Origin: Mycolicibacterium neworleansense
Lineage (GTDB): Bacteria; Actinomycetota; Actinomycetes; Mycobacteriales; Mycobacteriaceae
DNA length: 64,000 nucleotides
Direction of reading: 5' to 3'
Assembly (NCBI RefSeq): GCF_001245615.1
Contig: NZ_CWKH01000001.1
Location: 2,108,001 to 2,172,000, forward strand
Shown here: positions 1 through 8,869 of the stretch, piece after piece
How the letters are laid out: the number at the start of each line of letters is the position of its first letter
How positions within the stretch are numbered: the first letter of the stretch is position 1
The notes under the pieces: generated by a model
Database searches by the model: none
Told to the model about the DNA's origin: nothing
Seen by the model: the letters and a program-made list of their open reading frames with translations, nothing else
Made by a program: the position numbers and the translations under genes

Positions 1-122
1 CGAACCATGCCGCCGTAGAAGAAGGCCAGACCCGGCGTCATCAACAGCACAAGTGCGGCGCTGGCCAGCATCCATGCTGTGTCACCGGTGTCCGGCGCAC
101 CCAATATCGGGAATTGCTCCAC
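1..122 (-). CDS. amt: Ammonium transporter Amt, N-terminal fragment (continues outside window)
   Basis: Only the first 40 codons are in the window. The start is a GTG at 120-122 with a strong ribosome site, GGAGGAAA (129-136 on the complement), six bases upstream. The peptide runs through a short N-terminal segment into a hydrophobic helix ending in [11 protein letters not shown], a hallmark of the first membrane segment of Amt/MEP/Rh ammonium channels. Amt conducts ammonia/ammonium across the plasma membrane. In mycobacteria amt precedes glnB and glnD and lies next to ftsY, as here. Two GlnR-box-like sites upstream fit nitrogen-limitation control. Identity is confident; the rest of the gene is not visible. 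Confidence 0.9.
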   Translation of the reverse strand, partial: MEQFPILGAPDTGDTAWMLASAALVLLMTPGLAFFYGGMV

Positions 123-223
123 TCGCAGTTTCCTCCTTCACCACGCCACGGCCGCAAGGATTTACGACCATTGACCTGGTCCAGAACAATGCTGAGTGGA
201 TGTTTCAGCCACGGCGCCGTTGC

Positions 224-271
224 GTTTCGCTCGTGTGAACGGATAGGCAGGCTGCGTTTCGCCGGTGTTAC
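224..271 (-). promoter_or_regulatory. Paired GlnR-box-like sites upstream of amt
   Basis: Read on the minus strand, two copies of an AC-n6-GAAAC type element are present: GTAAC-n6-GAAAC at 256-271 and TTCAC-n6-GAAAC at 224-239. They are separated by 16 bases, so the two are offset by about three helical turns. The GlnR consensus of mycobacteria and streptomycetes is built of gTnAC-n6-GaAAC half sites, and amt is a classical GlnR target. The match is seen in the sequence; binding is inferred. Confidence 0.6.
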
Positions 272-297
272 ACCGCGCTTTTCCCTGGGTTTTCTGG

Positions 298-1644
298 TCA
301 GCCCAGCAGGGCGTCGACGAATGCCGCCGGCTCGAACGGCGCGAGATCGTCGGGGCCTTCGCCGAGCCCGACGAGCTTCACCGGGACACCAAGCTCCTGC
401 TGCACCCGGAACACGATTCCGCCCTTGGCGGTGCCGTCGAGCTTGGTCAGCACCACCCCGGTGATATCGACGACCTCGGCGAACACCTTGGCCTGCGGCA
501 GGCTGTTCTGCCCGATCGTGGCGTCGAGCACGAGCAGCACCTCGTCGACCGCCGCACGCTTCTCCACCACCCGCTTGACCTTGCCGAGTTCGTCCATCAG
601 ACCGGTCTTGGTGTGCAGGCGGCCCGCGGTGTCGATCACAACCACATCGGCCCCGGCCTTGACGCCCTCGTCGACGGCGTCGAACGCCACCGACGCGGGG
701 TCGGCGCCTTCTGCCCCGCGCACCACCTCTGCACCGACACGCGCGGCCCAGGTCTGCAGCTGGTCGGCGGCCGCAGCACGAAACGTGTCGGCCGCGCCGA
801 GCACGACGCGGCGGCCATCGGCCACCAACACGCGTGCCAGCTTGCCGACCGTGGTGGTCTTGCCGGTGCCGTTCACGCCGACCACGAGCAACACCGACGG
901 CTTGTCAGCATGCGGCAGTGCCTTGATCGAACGGTCCAGCTCGGGACGCAGCTCCGACATCAGCACCTCACGCAGCACCGCCCGCGCATCGGCTTCACTG
1001 CGCACGTTCTTGCTGGCCATCCGCTCACGCAAGGCTCCGACGACCGATTCGGTGACCACCGGACCGAGGTCGGCGATCAGCAGGGTGTCCTCGACGGCCT
1101 CCCATGAGTCCTCGTCGAGATCGCCTCCGCCGAGCAGCCCGAGCATGCTGCGACCCAACGCGTTCTGAGACTTGGCGAGGCGGCCGCGCAGCCGGTCCAT
1201 CCGCCCTTCGGCGGGTGCGATGTCCTCGACGGCGGCGGCGACGGCGTCGGGCGCCTCCTCCGGTTCGACGACCGCTTCCGGCTCGACCGGTTCGGCAGGT
1301 TTCTCCGGCGCGACCGGCGCCACCGGTTCGACGGGTGGTTCTGGCAGCTGGACGTCGGAGATGGTGCGTTTTGGTGCGTCCCGCGGAATGGTCGCGTCAT
1401 CGCCGACCGCCGGCAATCCACTGGTGTCGATGCGCTCGACCGTCGGGGTGCCCGACTGGCTGAACGTGATGCCGGAGGAAGCCGTATAGCCGCCGGAGCG
1501 GTCGATCGGTTTCGTGGCGTCGCGTTCGGACAGGCTGATCCGCCGCCGCCGGTAGCGCACCAATCCCACCGTGATCGCGACGACAACGAGCACGGCGACG
1601 ACCGCGATAGCGATCCACAGACCCAACAACGCACCTTCTGTCAC
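298..1644 (-). CDS. ftsY: Signal recognition particle receptor FtsY
   Basis: 448 aa, GTG start at 1644. It is the SRP receptor GTPase, docking ribosome-SRP complexes at the membrane for co-translational insertion. Residues 5-30 form one hydrophobic helix, an N-terminal anchor found in actinobacterial FtsY. Residues 95-145 are an acidic, Pro/Glu/Val-rich A-domain linker. The NG domain follows: G1 P-loop GVNGTGKTTT at 256-265, DTAGR at 338-342 and TKLDGTAKGG at 400-409. In M. tuberculosis the gene directly follows smc; here a PE-PPE gene on the opposite strand separates them, so ftsY must use its own promoter in 1645-2048 or a read-through transcript. Confidence 0.97.
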   Translation of the reverse strand: MTEGALLGLWIAIAVVAVLVVVAITVGLVRYRRRRISLSERDATKPIDRSGGYTASSGITFSQSGTPTVERIDTSGLPAVGDDATIPRDAPKRTISDVQLPEPPVEPVAPVAPEKPAEPVEPEAVVEPEEAPDAVAAAVEDIAPAEGRMDRLRGRLAKSQNALGRSMLGLLGGGDLDEDSWEAVEDTLLIADLGPVVTESVVGALRERMASKNVRSEADARAVLREVLMSELRPELDRSIKALPHADKPSVLLVVGVNGTGKTTTVGKLARVLVADGRRVVLGAADTFRAAAADQLQTWAARVGAEVVRGAEGADPASVAFDAVDEGVKAGADVVVIDTAGRLHTKTGLMDELGKVKRVVEKRAAVDEVLLVLDATIGQNSLPQAKVFAEVVDITGVVLTKLDGTAKGGIVFRVQQELGVPVKLVGLGEGPDDLAPFEPAAFVDALLG

Positions 1645-1767
1645 GCCGCCATTGTCTCAGGGCGGCCACCCGGGACAGACCGGCCCCGTTTCGCGCCCCG
1701 TCCCACTTGACCATCGAGGCGGTCGACTCCAGCCGGAACATCGGCGTACCAGATTGCTCAAAATCGC

Positions 1768-1783
1768 GGTACATACACGTACC
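1768..1783. promoter_or_regulatory. GGTAC-n6-GTACC dyad, possible operator
   Basis: Perfect 5-bp inverted repeat with a 6-base spacer in the divergent ftsY/PE-PPE region. A further CGTACC lies at 1745-1750. Such a dyad is the size of a dimeric repressor site, but nothing in the window says which regulator would bind. Confidence 0.3.
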
Positions 1784-1833
1784 AAAGCGGTATCTTCTAC
1801 GCACTGCCCAAGCGTTCCGGCATGTCCAGCGCG

Positions 1834-1856
1834 AGCCGTAGATTTCATCTACGGCT
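1834..1856. repeat. Perfect 10-bp hairpin with TTC loop
   Basis: AGCCGTAGAT (1834-1843) and ATCTACGGCT (1847-1856) are exact inverted copies around a 3-base loop. No T-run follows on either strand. It could be a terminator stem without a U-tract, an RNA element in the leader of either flanking gene, or a cruciform protein site. Position between divergent genes argues against a simple terminator. Confidence 0.5.
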
Positions 1857-2048
1857 TAACTGCATTGTTCGGCCATTCGACGTAAAACTGATATCTACCT
1901 CGATAAATCAATTTCTTAACGATATTTTTTCAATTCGCTGACAACCGACTTTGGAGTGGTCCACGATCCCCAATGGGTCGGGAAAGGCTTCAGCGTGGTC
2001 GGCATGTGGTCCTTCCCTTGGGATTTCTTTGCGAAAGGGAGGACAAAG

Positions 2049-3545
2049 ATGCACATACGCGTGCTTCGGGGGCTGGCGCTGACGCTGGTCGCCCTGGTGG
2101 GCACCGTCGGACTCGCCGTGGTGACGAGCATGACGACGTTGGTTCAACTGGCAGCAACCACCGCTCTCATCATGGGCGGCACCGGGATGAAAGCACTGGG
2201 AGACCCACACCAGTGGGGAGCGGGAACCTACGTGGAGCAGGTGAACAACACCTACCTGTCCGGCTGGCACCTCGATGAGGACGACCTGCGATGGGTGTCC
2301 ACGCCGGAGCAATTCTGGCCCGCGACCAGTCTGACCGACATCACCTTCGACACCTCGGTCGCCCGTGGCCTCCTGAGCCTGAACAACGCCGTATTGAGCA
2401 CATCCGGAGAGAAGGTCGTCGTCGGCTACTCGCAGAGCGCCAACATCGCCACCCGGGAGAAGCGCAATCTGGCCGACCTCCGCGCACAGGGCGCCACCGT
2501 CCCGTCCGCCGATGAGTTGTCATTCGTACTCGTCGCCAACCCAAACCGCCCCAACGGCGGCATCCTGGCCCGGTTCGAAGGCCTCTACATCCCTATCCTC
2601 GGGATCAGCTTCGACGGCGCCACACCGGACGACGAATACCGGACCATCGACGTGGCCCGCGAGTACGACCTGATCGCCGACTTCCCGAAATATCCGCTCA
2701 ACCTGCTGGCCGACCTCAACGCCCTGCTCGGCTACTTCTATCTCCATCCGAACTACGGGTCATCGGTGATCGACCTCGACGATCCAAGCACCTACCAGTC
2801 CTACACATCCGGCAACACCACCTACTATCTGGTCTACACCGAGCACCTTCCCCTCCTACAACCGTTGCGCGACATGGGAATTCCGGAGCCACTGCTCGAC
2901 CTCGCCGAACCGACGCTGCGGGTTCTCATCGACCTCGCTTATGACCGCACACCGGAGAACATGGGAGTTCCGACCCGTGCCGGGCTGTTTCCCCACATCG
3001 ACCTCGACAAACTGGCGTCGGATCTGAGGGCCGCGGCCCAGGAGGGGGTGCGCGACGCGCTCGCGCACCTGGGCATCAAGTCCGGCGACTCCGACACGAC
3101 CGAAACCCTTTCCATCTCAACGAATTCCGCGCCGGAAAAGCCTGTACTCAGCACCTCGGCGCCGGACAGAACCATGCCGGAGCCGACCCGTCCGGATCTC
3201 AGTGGCGCTCAGCCCGCAGCCGAGGCCGGCACCGTCACCCCTGACACCGACACCCCCGAGCCCGAGAGCGACGCCACGAAGCCGACACCGACGCAGCAGC
3301 CGATATCGAAGTCCGAGCGGGTCCGACAACTACGGCAGGCGATCATGCCCAAGAAACCATCCGACGCCGTGGCCGTCGCAACGGCAGACCCGTCACAAGA
3401 TGGTGCGCGTGCGCCCCGCGTGGTCCGTCATCCTGCCGAACCCGGTTCCAACCAGCTGAAATCTGGCAGCAAGCGAACGAAAACGAATGCCGCACAAGAA
3501 AACCGGCGTCCCCATCACCGTTCCGGAGACTCCGACGCGGCATAG
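2049..3545 (+). CDS. Secreted PE-PPE domain serine hydrolase
   Basis: 498 aa from the ATG at 2049, preceded by GGGAGGA (2037-2043); an upstream in-frame ATG lacks such a site and would bury the signal. Residues 1-45 form a hydrophobic N-terminal signal or anchor. Residues 50-310 match the PE-PPE (PF08237) alpha/beta hydrolase fold: nucleophile Ser128 in GYSQS, probable Asp207 in EYDLIADFP, His266 in TEHLPLL. Unlike classical PE or PPE proteins it has no PE/PPE domain. Residues 360-498 are Pro/Thr/Ser-rich and end basic, probably disordered. The family includes esterases, but the substrate here is unknown. The gene interrupts the smc-ftsY neighbourhood on the opposite strand. Confidence 0.85.
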   Translation: MHIRVLRGLALTLVALVGTVGLAVVTSMTTLVQLAATTALIMGGTGMKALGDPHQWGAGTYVEQVNNTYLSGWHLDEDDLRWVSTPEQFWPATSLTDITFDTSVARGLLSLNNAVLSTSGEKVVVGYSQSANIATREKRNLADLRAQGATVPSADELSFVLVANPNRPNGGILARFEGLYIPILGISFDGATPDDEYRTIDVAREYDLIADFPKYPLNLLADLNALLGYFYLHPNYGSSVIDLDDPSTYQSYTSGNTTYYLVYTEHLPLLQPLRDMGIPEPLLDLAEPTLRVLIDLAYDRTPENMGVPTRAGLFPHIDLDKLASDLRAAAQEGVRDALAHLGIKSGDSDTTETLSISTNSAPEKPVLSTSAPDRTMPEPTRPDLSGAQPAAEAGTVTPDTDTPEPESDATKPTPTQQPISKSERVRQLRQAIMPKKPSDAVAVATADPSQDGARAPRVVRHPAEPGSNQLKSGSKRTKTNAAQENRRPHHRSGDSDAA

Positions 3546-3556
3546 GCGCGTATCCG
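3536..3556. terminator. Imperfect hairpin at the PE-PPE/smc convergent ends
   Basis: GCGG-c-ATA pairs with TAT-CCGC around a GGCGCG loop, with one bulged base. The PE-PPE stop codon (3543-3545) lies at the end of the left arm and the loop start. It sits between two convergent genes, so it may end both transcripts. Short stem and no U-tract keep confidence low. Confidence 0.3.
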
Positions 3557-3562
3557 CCCGAG

Positions 3563-6500
3563 TCAGCCCGAGCTGGCCGCGAGCTCCTGTCCGCGCATCC
3601 GCTGCGAGATCACCGTGGTGATGCCGTCGCCACGCATGGTCACGCCGTACAGCGCGTCGGCGACCTCCATGGTGGGCTTCTGGTGGGTGATCACGATCAG
3701 CTGCGACTTTTCCCGCAGCTGCTCGAACAGGCTGATCAACCGGCGCAGATTCACGTCGTCCAGCGCGGCCTCGACCTCGTCCATCACGTAGAACGGGGAC
3801 GGGCGGGCCCGGAAGATCGCCACCAGCATGGCCACCGCGGTCAGTGACTTCTCGCCGCCGGACAGCAGCGACAGGCGCTTGATCTTCTTGCCCGGAGGCC
3901 TGGCCTCGACCTCGATGCCGGTGGTCAGCATGTCGGCTGGATTGGTCAGCAACAGCCGGCCCTCGCCGCCGGGGAACAGCGTGGAGAACACCTGCTCGAA
4001 TTCGCGCTCCACGTCGACATAAGCCTCGGTGAACACCTGCAGGATCCGGGTGTCCACGTCGGCGATGACATCCAACAGATCGGTGCGCGCGGCCTTGACG
4101 TCCTCAAGCTGCGTGGACAGGAAGTTGTAACGCTCCTCCAGCGCCGCAAACTCTTCCAGGGCAAGCGGATTGACCCGGCCCAGCTCGGAGAGTTCACGTT
4201 CTGCCTTCTTGGCCCGACGCTCCTGGGTCGCCCGGTCGAACGGCATCGGCGCGGGCGCGGTGACCTGCTCTCCGCGTTCGCGCGCCTGCTCGTACTCGGC
4301 CATCTCCAGCTCACTGGGCGGCAGCGCGACCTGCGGGCCGTATTCGGCGATCAGGTCCGCCGCGGGCATCCCGAACTGCTCCAGCACCTGGGCCTCGAGC
4401 TGTTCGATACGAAGTGCCGCTTGCGCTTTGGCCATCTCATCGCGGTGCAGCGAGTCGGTCAGCGCGGTGATCCTCGCGTTCAGTTCGGTCACCGTCTCGC
4501 GCACCTGCGACAGAGCCGTGCCTCGCAACTGACGCTCGGTGGCCAGCTCGTCACGCATCCGCGACGCCACCGACACCACGGCGCTCAAACGCTGGGCCAC
4601 AATGCGTCCGGACTCCGACACCGCGGCCGCCACCCGCGCAGCGTGCCCGTTGCGCGCGCACCCGAGCCTCGCGCTCGGCCGCAGCGGCCCGTCGCAGTGA
4701 ATCAGCGCGCCCGCGAACTGCATTGGCCCGTTCCTCGGCCGTTCGTACCGACAGTCGTGCCTCCACCTCGACCGAACGCGCTGCCTCGGCGGCGGCCATC
4801 GAGGCCTGCCGGTCCACGGGCTCGGCCTCGAACATCGGCAACTGCTCGGCGTTGTGCAGCCGTGATTCGAGTTCGGTGAGTTCCTCCACCGTCTTGGTGC
4901 GCCCGGCTTCGAGTTCGTCGCGTTGGCGGATCAGCCGCTGGTACTCGTCATCGGCACCGCGGGCGTCCTGCCCCAGGCGACCGAGTTGCTCGTAGATGGC
5001 AGAGATCGCCGCGTCGGATTCGTTGAGCGCGGCCATCGCCTCTTCGGCCGACTCCTGCCGGGCCGCTTGCTCGGCCAACGCACCGGACAATGCCGCCGCC
5101 AGCTCACCGGTCTGCCGCTCGGCGACCTCCAGTTCGTTGCGGGCCTTGTCGATCTCCGCACTGATCTCGAGGGTGGAGGGTTTGCGGTCGGAACCACCGC
5201 TGATCCAACCGGCACCGACCAGGTCACCGTCAGCGGTCACCGCGCGCAGGTCCGGCCGCGTCGATACCAGCTGCACCCCGGCTGCCAGATCGGTCACCAC
5301 GGCCACTCCGGCGAGCATCGCGGTGATCGCCGGACGCAACCGGTCCGGAACGCTGACCACGTCGTTGGCCCAGATGGCCCCGCCGGGGAGCACTCCTGAC
5401 GGGGACGAGCCGTTGCCCTTCCAGTCCCCCAGCAGCAGAGCCGCCCGGCCACCGTCGGATTCCTTGAGTGCGGCGACAGCGGCCGCTGCCACACCGAAAT
5501 CCTCGGCGGCCAACGCGTCGGCGGCCGCACCCAGAACGGTGGCCACCGCTACCTCATGGCCCGGTTGAACCTTCAGGTACTCGCCGATGCTGCCGAAAAG
5601 ACCTGCGCCACTGTGGTTCTTCTGCAGCCAAGCGGCACCGTCGCGCCGGTCCAGGCTGACCGAGAGCGCCTCGATGCGGGCGCGCAGTGAGGCGACCTGC
5701 CGTTCGGCGGCACGTTCGGCGGCCTGCAGCTCGGCTACCCGTTCATCGGCGAGTCGCAGCGCCGCCACCGAGCGGTCGTGCTGCTCATCCAGGCCCACTT
5801 CCCCGGCGTCGAGCTCGCCCACACGGTTCTGCACGGTCTCGAATTCAGCTTTCGCCTGTTGGGCTTTGGCGGCGGCTTCCTCGATGCTGACCGACAGGCG
5901 CATGACCCCCTCGTCGATCGACTCGACCCGGGTGCGCATCGTGTCGACCTGACCGGCCAGCCGGGCCAGCCCTTCCCGCCGGTCAGCCTCGGCCCGTGCC
6001 GCGGCCAGATGCGCCCGCTCGGCCTCGGCGGCGGTCTGTTCACGTTCGGCCAGCTCGGCGCGGGCGGTCTCCAAGACGATGCGTGACTCTTCGAGCTCAC
6101 CCAGTAGCTCCATCTCCAGCTCGGCCACCTCGTCGGCCTCGGCTTCCAGCGCTTCGGGGTCCTGCCCGGTGGACACCTCGGCCTCGGCCTCGAAAAACTG
6201 GGCCCGGTCGGTCGCGATACGCACGGTGGCACTCACCCGTTCGGCCAGCGCCGAGGCCCGGAACCAGGTCTGCTGGGCCGCTTCGGCGCGGCGGGTCAGT
6301 TCCGCGACGGCGGCCTCGTGGGCCTGCAGCTCGACGGTCGAGGCTTCCAGCCGGACGGTCGCCTCGTCATGCTCGCGGCGCAGCGTGGTCTCGGCCTGGT
6401 TGGTGTTGTGGAATTCGACCTGGCGTCTCACCAGGTCGTCGGCGGCCAGCCGCAGGCGGGCGTCGCGCAGGTCTGCCTGGATGGTGGCCGCGCGCCGGGC

Positions 6501-7133
6501 CATCTCGGCTTGACGGCCCAGCGGCTTGAGCTGACGGCGCAGTTCGGTGGTCAAGTCGGTGAGACGGGCCAGGTTCGCCGCCATCGACTCGAGCTTGCGG
6601 ACCGCTTTTTCCTTGCGCTTGCGGTGCTTGAGAACGCCGGCGGCCTCCTCGATGAACGCGCGGCGATCCTCGGGACGCGACTCCAGGATCTCGGCGAGCT
6701 TGCCCTGGCCGACGATGACATGCATCTCGCGGCCGATGCCGGAGTCGCTGAGCAGTTCCTGGACATCCATCAGCCGGCAGCTGCTGCCGTTGATCTCGTA
6801 TTCGCCTGCGCCGTCGCGAAATACGCGGCGGGTGATCGACACCTCAGAGTATTCGATCGGCAACGCGTTGTCGGAGTTGTCGATGGTGAGCGTCACCTCG
6901 GCGCGGCCCAGCGGCGCCCGCGACGACGTGCCGGCGAAGATGACGTCTTCCATCTTGCCGCCGCGCAGCGTCTTGGCGCCCTGCTCGCCCATCACCCAGG
7001 TCAGGGCGTCCACCACGTTGGACTTGCCCGATCCGTTGGGGCCGACGACGCAGGTGATGCCGGGTTCGAAACGCAGAGTCGTCGGCGAAGCGAAGGACTT
7101 GAAGCCCTTCAGCGTCAGACTCTTGAGGTGCAC
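3563..7133 (-). pseudogene. smc: Chromosome segregation ATPase SMC, frameshifted
   Basis: SMC forms the coiled-coil ATPase of the condensin complex. The gene begins at 7133 with an intact N-terminal ATPase half (Walker [10 protein letters not shown] at residues 31-39), coiled coil and hinge. Near 4640-4648 the frame breaks: the upstream frame runs ...RVRAQRAR then into a nonsense tail, while the conserved sequence resumes as [12 protein letters not shown] in another frame and continues to [11 protein letters not shown] and Walker [13 protein letters not shown], ending at 3563. Total span is 3571 bases; adding two bases gives 1190 codons, the expected SMC size, so two bases (GC in a CACGC-TGCGC context) appear to be missing. 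Either a real null allele or a GC-rich sequencing error. Both halves otherwise look intact. Confidence 0.9.
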
Positions 7134-7159
7134 GGCGATTTACCCTACCGCCGACTCGG

Positions 7160-7468
7160 CTACCGTTCGATGAACCCCGCCATCGGGGCGTCGGCATCCG
7201 TCCAATCTGCGACGACGTTGTCCACCGACCCCGGGGTCCGACCGCTCTGCAGCAGCTCAAGCAATCGCTGACATTTCTCCCGCGGCCCCTGGGCGACGAC
7301 GTGCACCCGGCCGTCGGGCCGATTGGAGGCAAACCCGGTCAGACCGAGTTCCAGCGCACGCGACCGGGTCCACCACCGGAACCCCACGCCCTGCACGTGA
7401 CCGTGCACCCAGGCGCTCAGGCGCACCTCGGAGCCGGCCCCGGCGGCGGGGAGGTCCGGACCGGTCAT
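7160..7468 (-). CDS. acyP: Acylphosphatase
   Basis: 102 aa, the usual length for this family of small enzymes that hydrolyse acyl phosphates such as acetyl phosphate. The phosphate-binding loop HGHVQGVGFRWW is at residues 22-33 with the catalytic Arg at 31, and the second motif FASNRPDGRV supplies catalytic Asn49. The start ATG at 7468 overlaps the osmC stop by four bases (ATGA), which supports both the start and translational coupling. It is followed 26 bases later by smc, the same order as in M. tuberculosis (Rv2922A-smc). Confidence 0.95.
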   Translation of the reverse strand: MTGPDLPAAGAGSEVRLSAWVHGHVQGVGFRWWTRSRALELGLTGFASNRPDGRVHVVAQGPREKCQRLLELLQSGRTPGSVDNVVADWTDADAPMAGFIER

Positions 7469-7872
7469 CGAGTGGCGACCTCGAACTTCACCTCGGTGCC
7501 GGATTTGAGGGTGCGGCCGACAGTGCAGACCTGGTCGATGGCGCGCTCGACCACGGTCAACAGCCTGGCGACCTCGGATTCAGAGAGGCCGGACACGTCG
7601 ATTTCGAGTTTCTCCTCCAGCAGCGGGTAGCGCTCCTGCTCGCGGTCCGCGGGTCCGGACACCCGGATCGTCGCCGGGTAGTCGTCACCCAGACGCCGGC
7701 GCAGCGGCTGATCACTGGACATACCGCTACACGCGGCCAGCGCGATCTTCATCAGTTCCCCCGGGGTGAACACGCCCTCGACGTCCTCACTGCCAACGAG
7801 TACCTCGGCACCGCGTGAACTGCGCCCGACATAGCGGCGCACGCCGGTGCGGTCAACCCAAAGTTCGGTCAT
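7465..7872 (-). CDS. OsmC family hydroperoxide-reductase-like protein
   Basis: 135 aa. OsmC/Ohr proteins reduce organic hydroperoxides with a pair of cysteines. Both are present: Cys48 in AACSGMSSD and Cys116 in QVCTVGRTL. The N-terminal part has the short OsmC beta-strands and the helix holding TPGELMKIALAACSG is typical. It corresponds to M. tuberculosis Rv2923c, next to acyP. First gene of an osmC-acyP-smc run on the minus strand; its promoter must lie in 7873-8010, shared with a divergent gene. Whether it prefers organic peroxides or is a general osmotic-stress OsmC cannot be told here. Confidence 0.9.
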   Translation of the reverse strand: MTELWVDRTGVRRYVGRSSRGAEVLVGSEDVEGVFTPGELMKIALAACSGMSSDQPLRRRLGDDYPATIRVSGPADREQERYPLLEEKLEIDVSGLSESEVARLLTVVERAIDQVCTVGRTLKSGTEVKFEVATR

Positions 7873-8010
7873 GCGGTATTTCTACACGTCGCGACACCCG
7901 GATATTCCAGCGGTGATGGCTGCGGACACACCTGGGTACCTCAGCCTCGCCCCGGCGGTGAACCCGGTAGCGACGATAGACTCGGCAGACCGACTTCGCC
8001 GAGGAGCACC

Positions 8011-8835
8011 GTGACCTATCCGCCGAGCAATCCGCCCACCCCGCCTTCGGGTTCTCCCGGGCCGTGGCAGCAGCCATACCAGCAAGGCGGGCCGCAGGGA
8101 TATCCGAACACGTCCGGTAACCCTGAGCAGCCCTATGGCTCGCCCTACGGAGCACCTCAGCAGCCGCAACAGCCTCAGCAGCCGTACGGGTCGCCGTATG
8201 GAGCGCCATACGGCGCACCCCAGCAGCCCCAGGATCCGTACGGCACTCAGTACGGAGGCCCCCAGCAGCCATATGGAGCTCCCTACGGCGCGCAGGGACC
8301 GTACGGGGCCCAGCAGCCGTACGGCGCGCCGCAACAGCCCTACGGCTACCCCACCCCCAAGCCACCCAGCGGCGGCAACGGCAAATTGTTCGCCATCATC
8401 GGGGCCGTGGTGGCCGTACTGGTGCTGATCGGCGGCATCGCCTTCTTCGCGTTGAGCGGCGATTCGGATTCGAACAAGGGCCGCACGAGCGCGGGCTCGT
8501 CGCAGTCCGCCGGCGAGAGCGATGCCGAGCAGGAGGTCCGGGACTTCCTCGATGAGGTGATGGCGAGCAGCAGCGACCTCAGCGAAGCGCTGCCGTATTT
8601 CTGCCAGGCGGATCAGGACCTGTTCGAAAAGATCGGCGGGATCGATGCGATCGACATCCCGAAGACCACCGACTCCAGCGGCTCCGCGGAGATCACCAAG
8701 ATCACCGTGGACGGCAACAAGGCCGTCGTCGACATCTCCAGCAGCGCGGGCCCGGGCAAGTTGTACCTGCGCAAGGAAAGCGGATCGTGGACGATCTGCA
8801 TGTCCGACATGCCCGGTATGCCCAGCATGCCGTGA
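8011..8835 (+). CDS. Pro/Gln/Tyr-rich single-pass membrane protein with extracytoplasmic C-domain
   Basis: 274 aa from a GTG at 8011 with GAGGAGC a few bases upstream. Residues 1-120 are a low-complexity cytoplasmic region of repeated PYGAPQQ / QQPYGSPYG units. Residues about 125-148 are a single membrane helix. The C-terminal 110 residues carry a Ser/Gly linker, then a domain with EQEVRDFLDEVMASSSD and a repeated GMPSMP-type end, resembling DUF4878/lumazine-binding-like domains found in many mycobacterial membrane proteins. Two Cys residues flank the C-domain and may pair. Function unknown. It is divergent from osmC and convergent with fpg. Confidence 0.8.
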   Translation: MTYPPSNPPTPPSGSPGPWQQPYQQGGPQGYPNTSGNPEQPYGSPYGAPQQPQQPQQPYGSPYGAPYGAPQQPQDPYGTQYGGPQQPYGAPYGAQGPYGAQQPYGAPQQPYGYPTPKPPSGGNGKLFAIIGAVVAVLVLIGGIAFFALSGDSDSNKGRTSAGSSQSAGESDAEQEVRDFLDEVMASSSDLSEALPYFCQADQDLFEKIGGIDAIDIPKTTDSSGSAEITKITVDGNKAVVDISSSAGPGKLYLRKESGSWTICMSDMPGMPSMP

Positions 8836-8845
8836 TCATGACCGG

Positions 8846-8869
8846 GTCAGCCCCGGGGACGGGGCTGAC
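8846..8869. terminator. 9-bp perfect hairpin at the end of fpg
   Basis: GTCAGCCCC (8846-8854) and GGGGCTGAC (8861-8869) pair perfectly around a GGGGAC loop. The stem contains the fpg stop codon and lies just beyond the end of the convergent membrane-protein gene (8835). A terminator without U-tract, usable from both sides, is the simplest reading. Confidence 0.45.

Larger units (their letters stand above)
1645..2048. other. 404-bp AT-richer intergenic region between divergent ftsY and PE-PPE gene
   Basis: This is the only non-coding stretch over 300 bases. From about 1740 to 1960 it is clearly AT-richer than the neighbouring genes. It holds a GGTAC-n6-GTACC dyad (1768-1783), a perfect 10-bp hairpin (1834-1856), and T/A-rich sequence around 1890-1935 that may contain promoters. 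The stretch just before the PE-PPE start has a good ribosome site. I see no convincing small gene: the few short open frames lack ribosome sites and codon bias. Divergent promoters for ftsY and the PE-PPE gene presumably lie here. Confidence 0.6.

Noticed and set aside
265..1107. Open frames antisense to ftsY
   Set aside because: Shadow frames; no ribosome site and no conserved protein.
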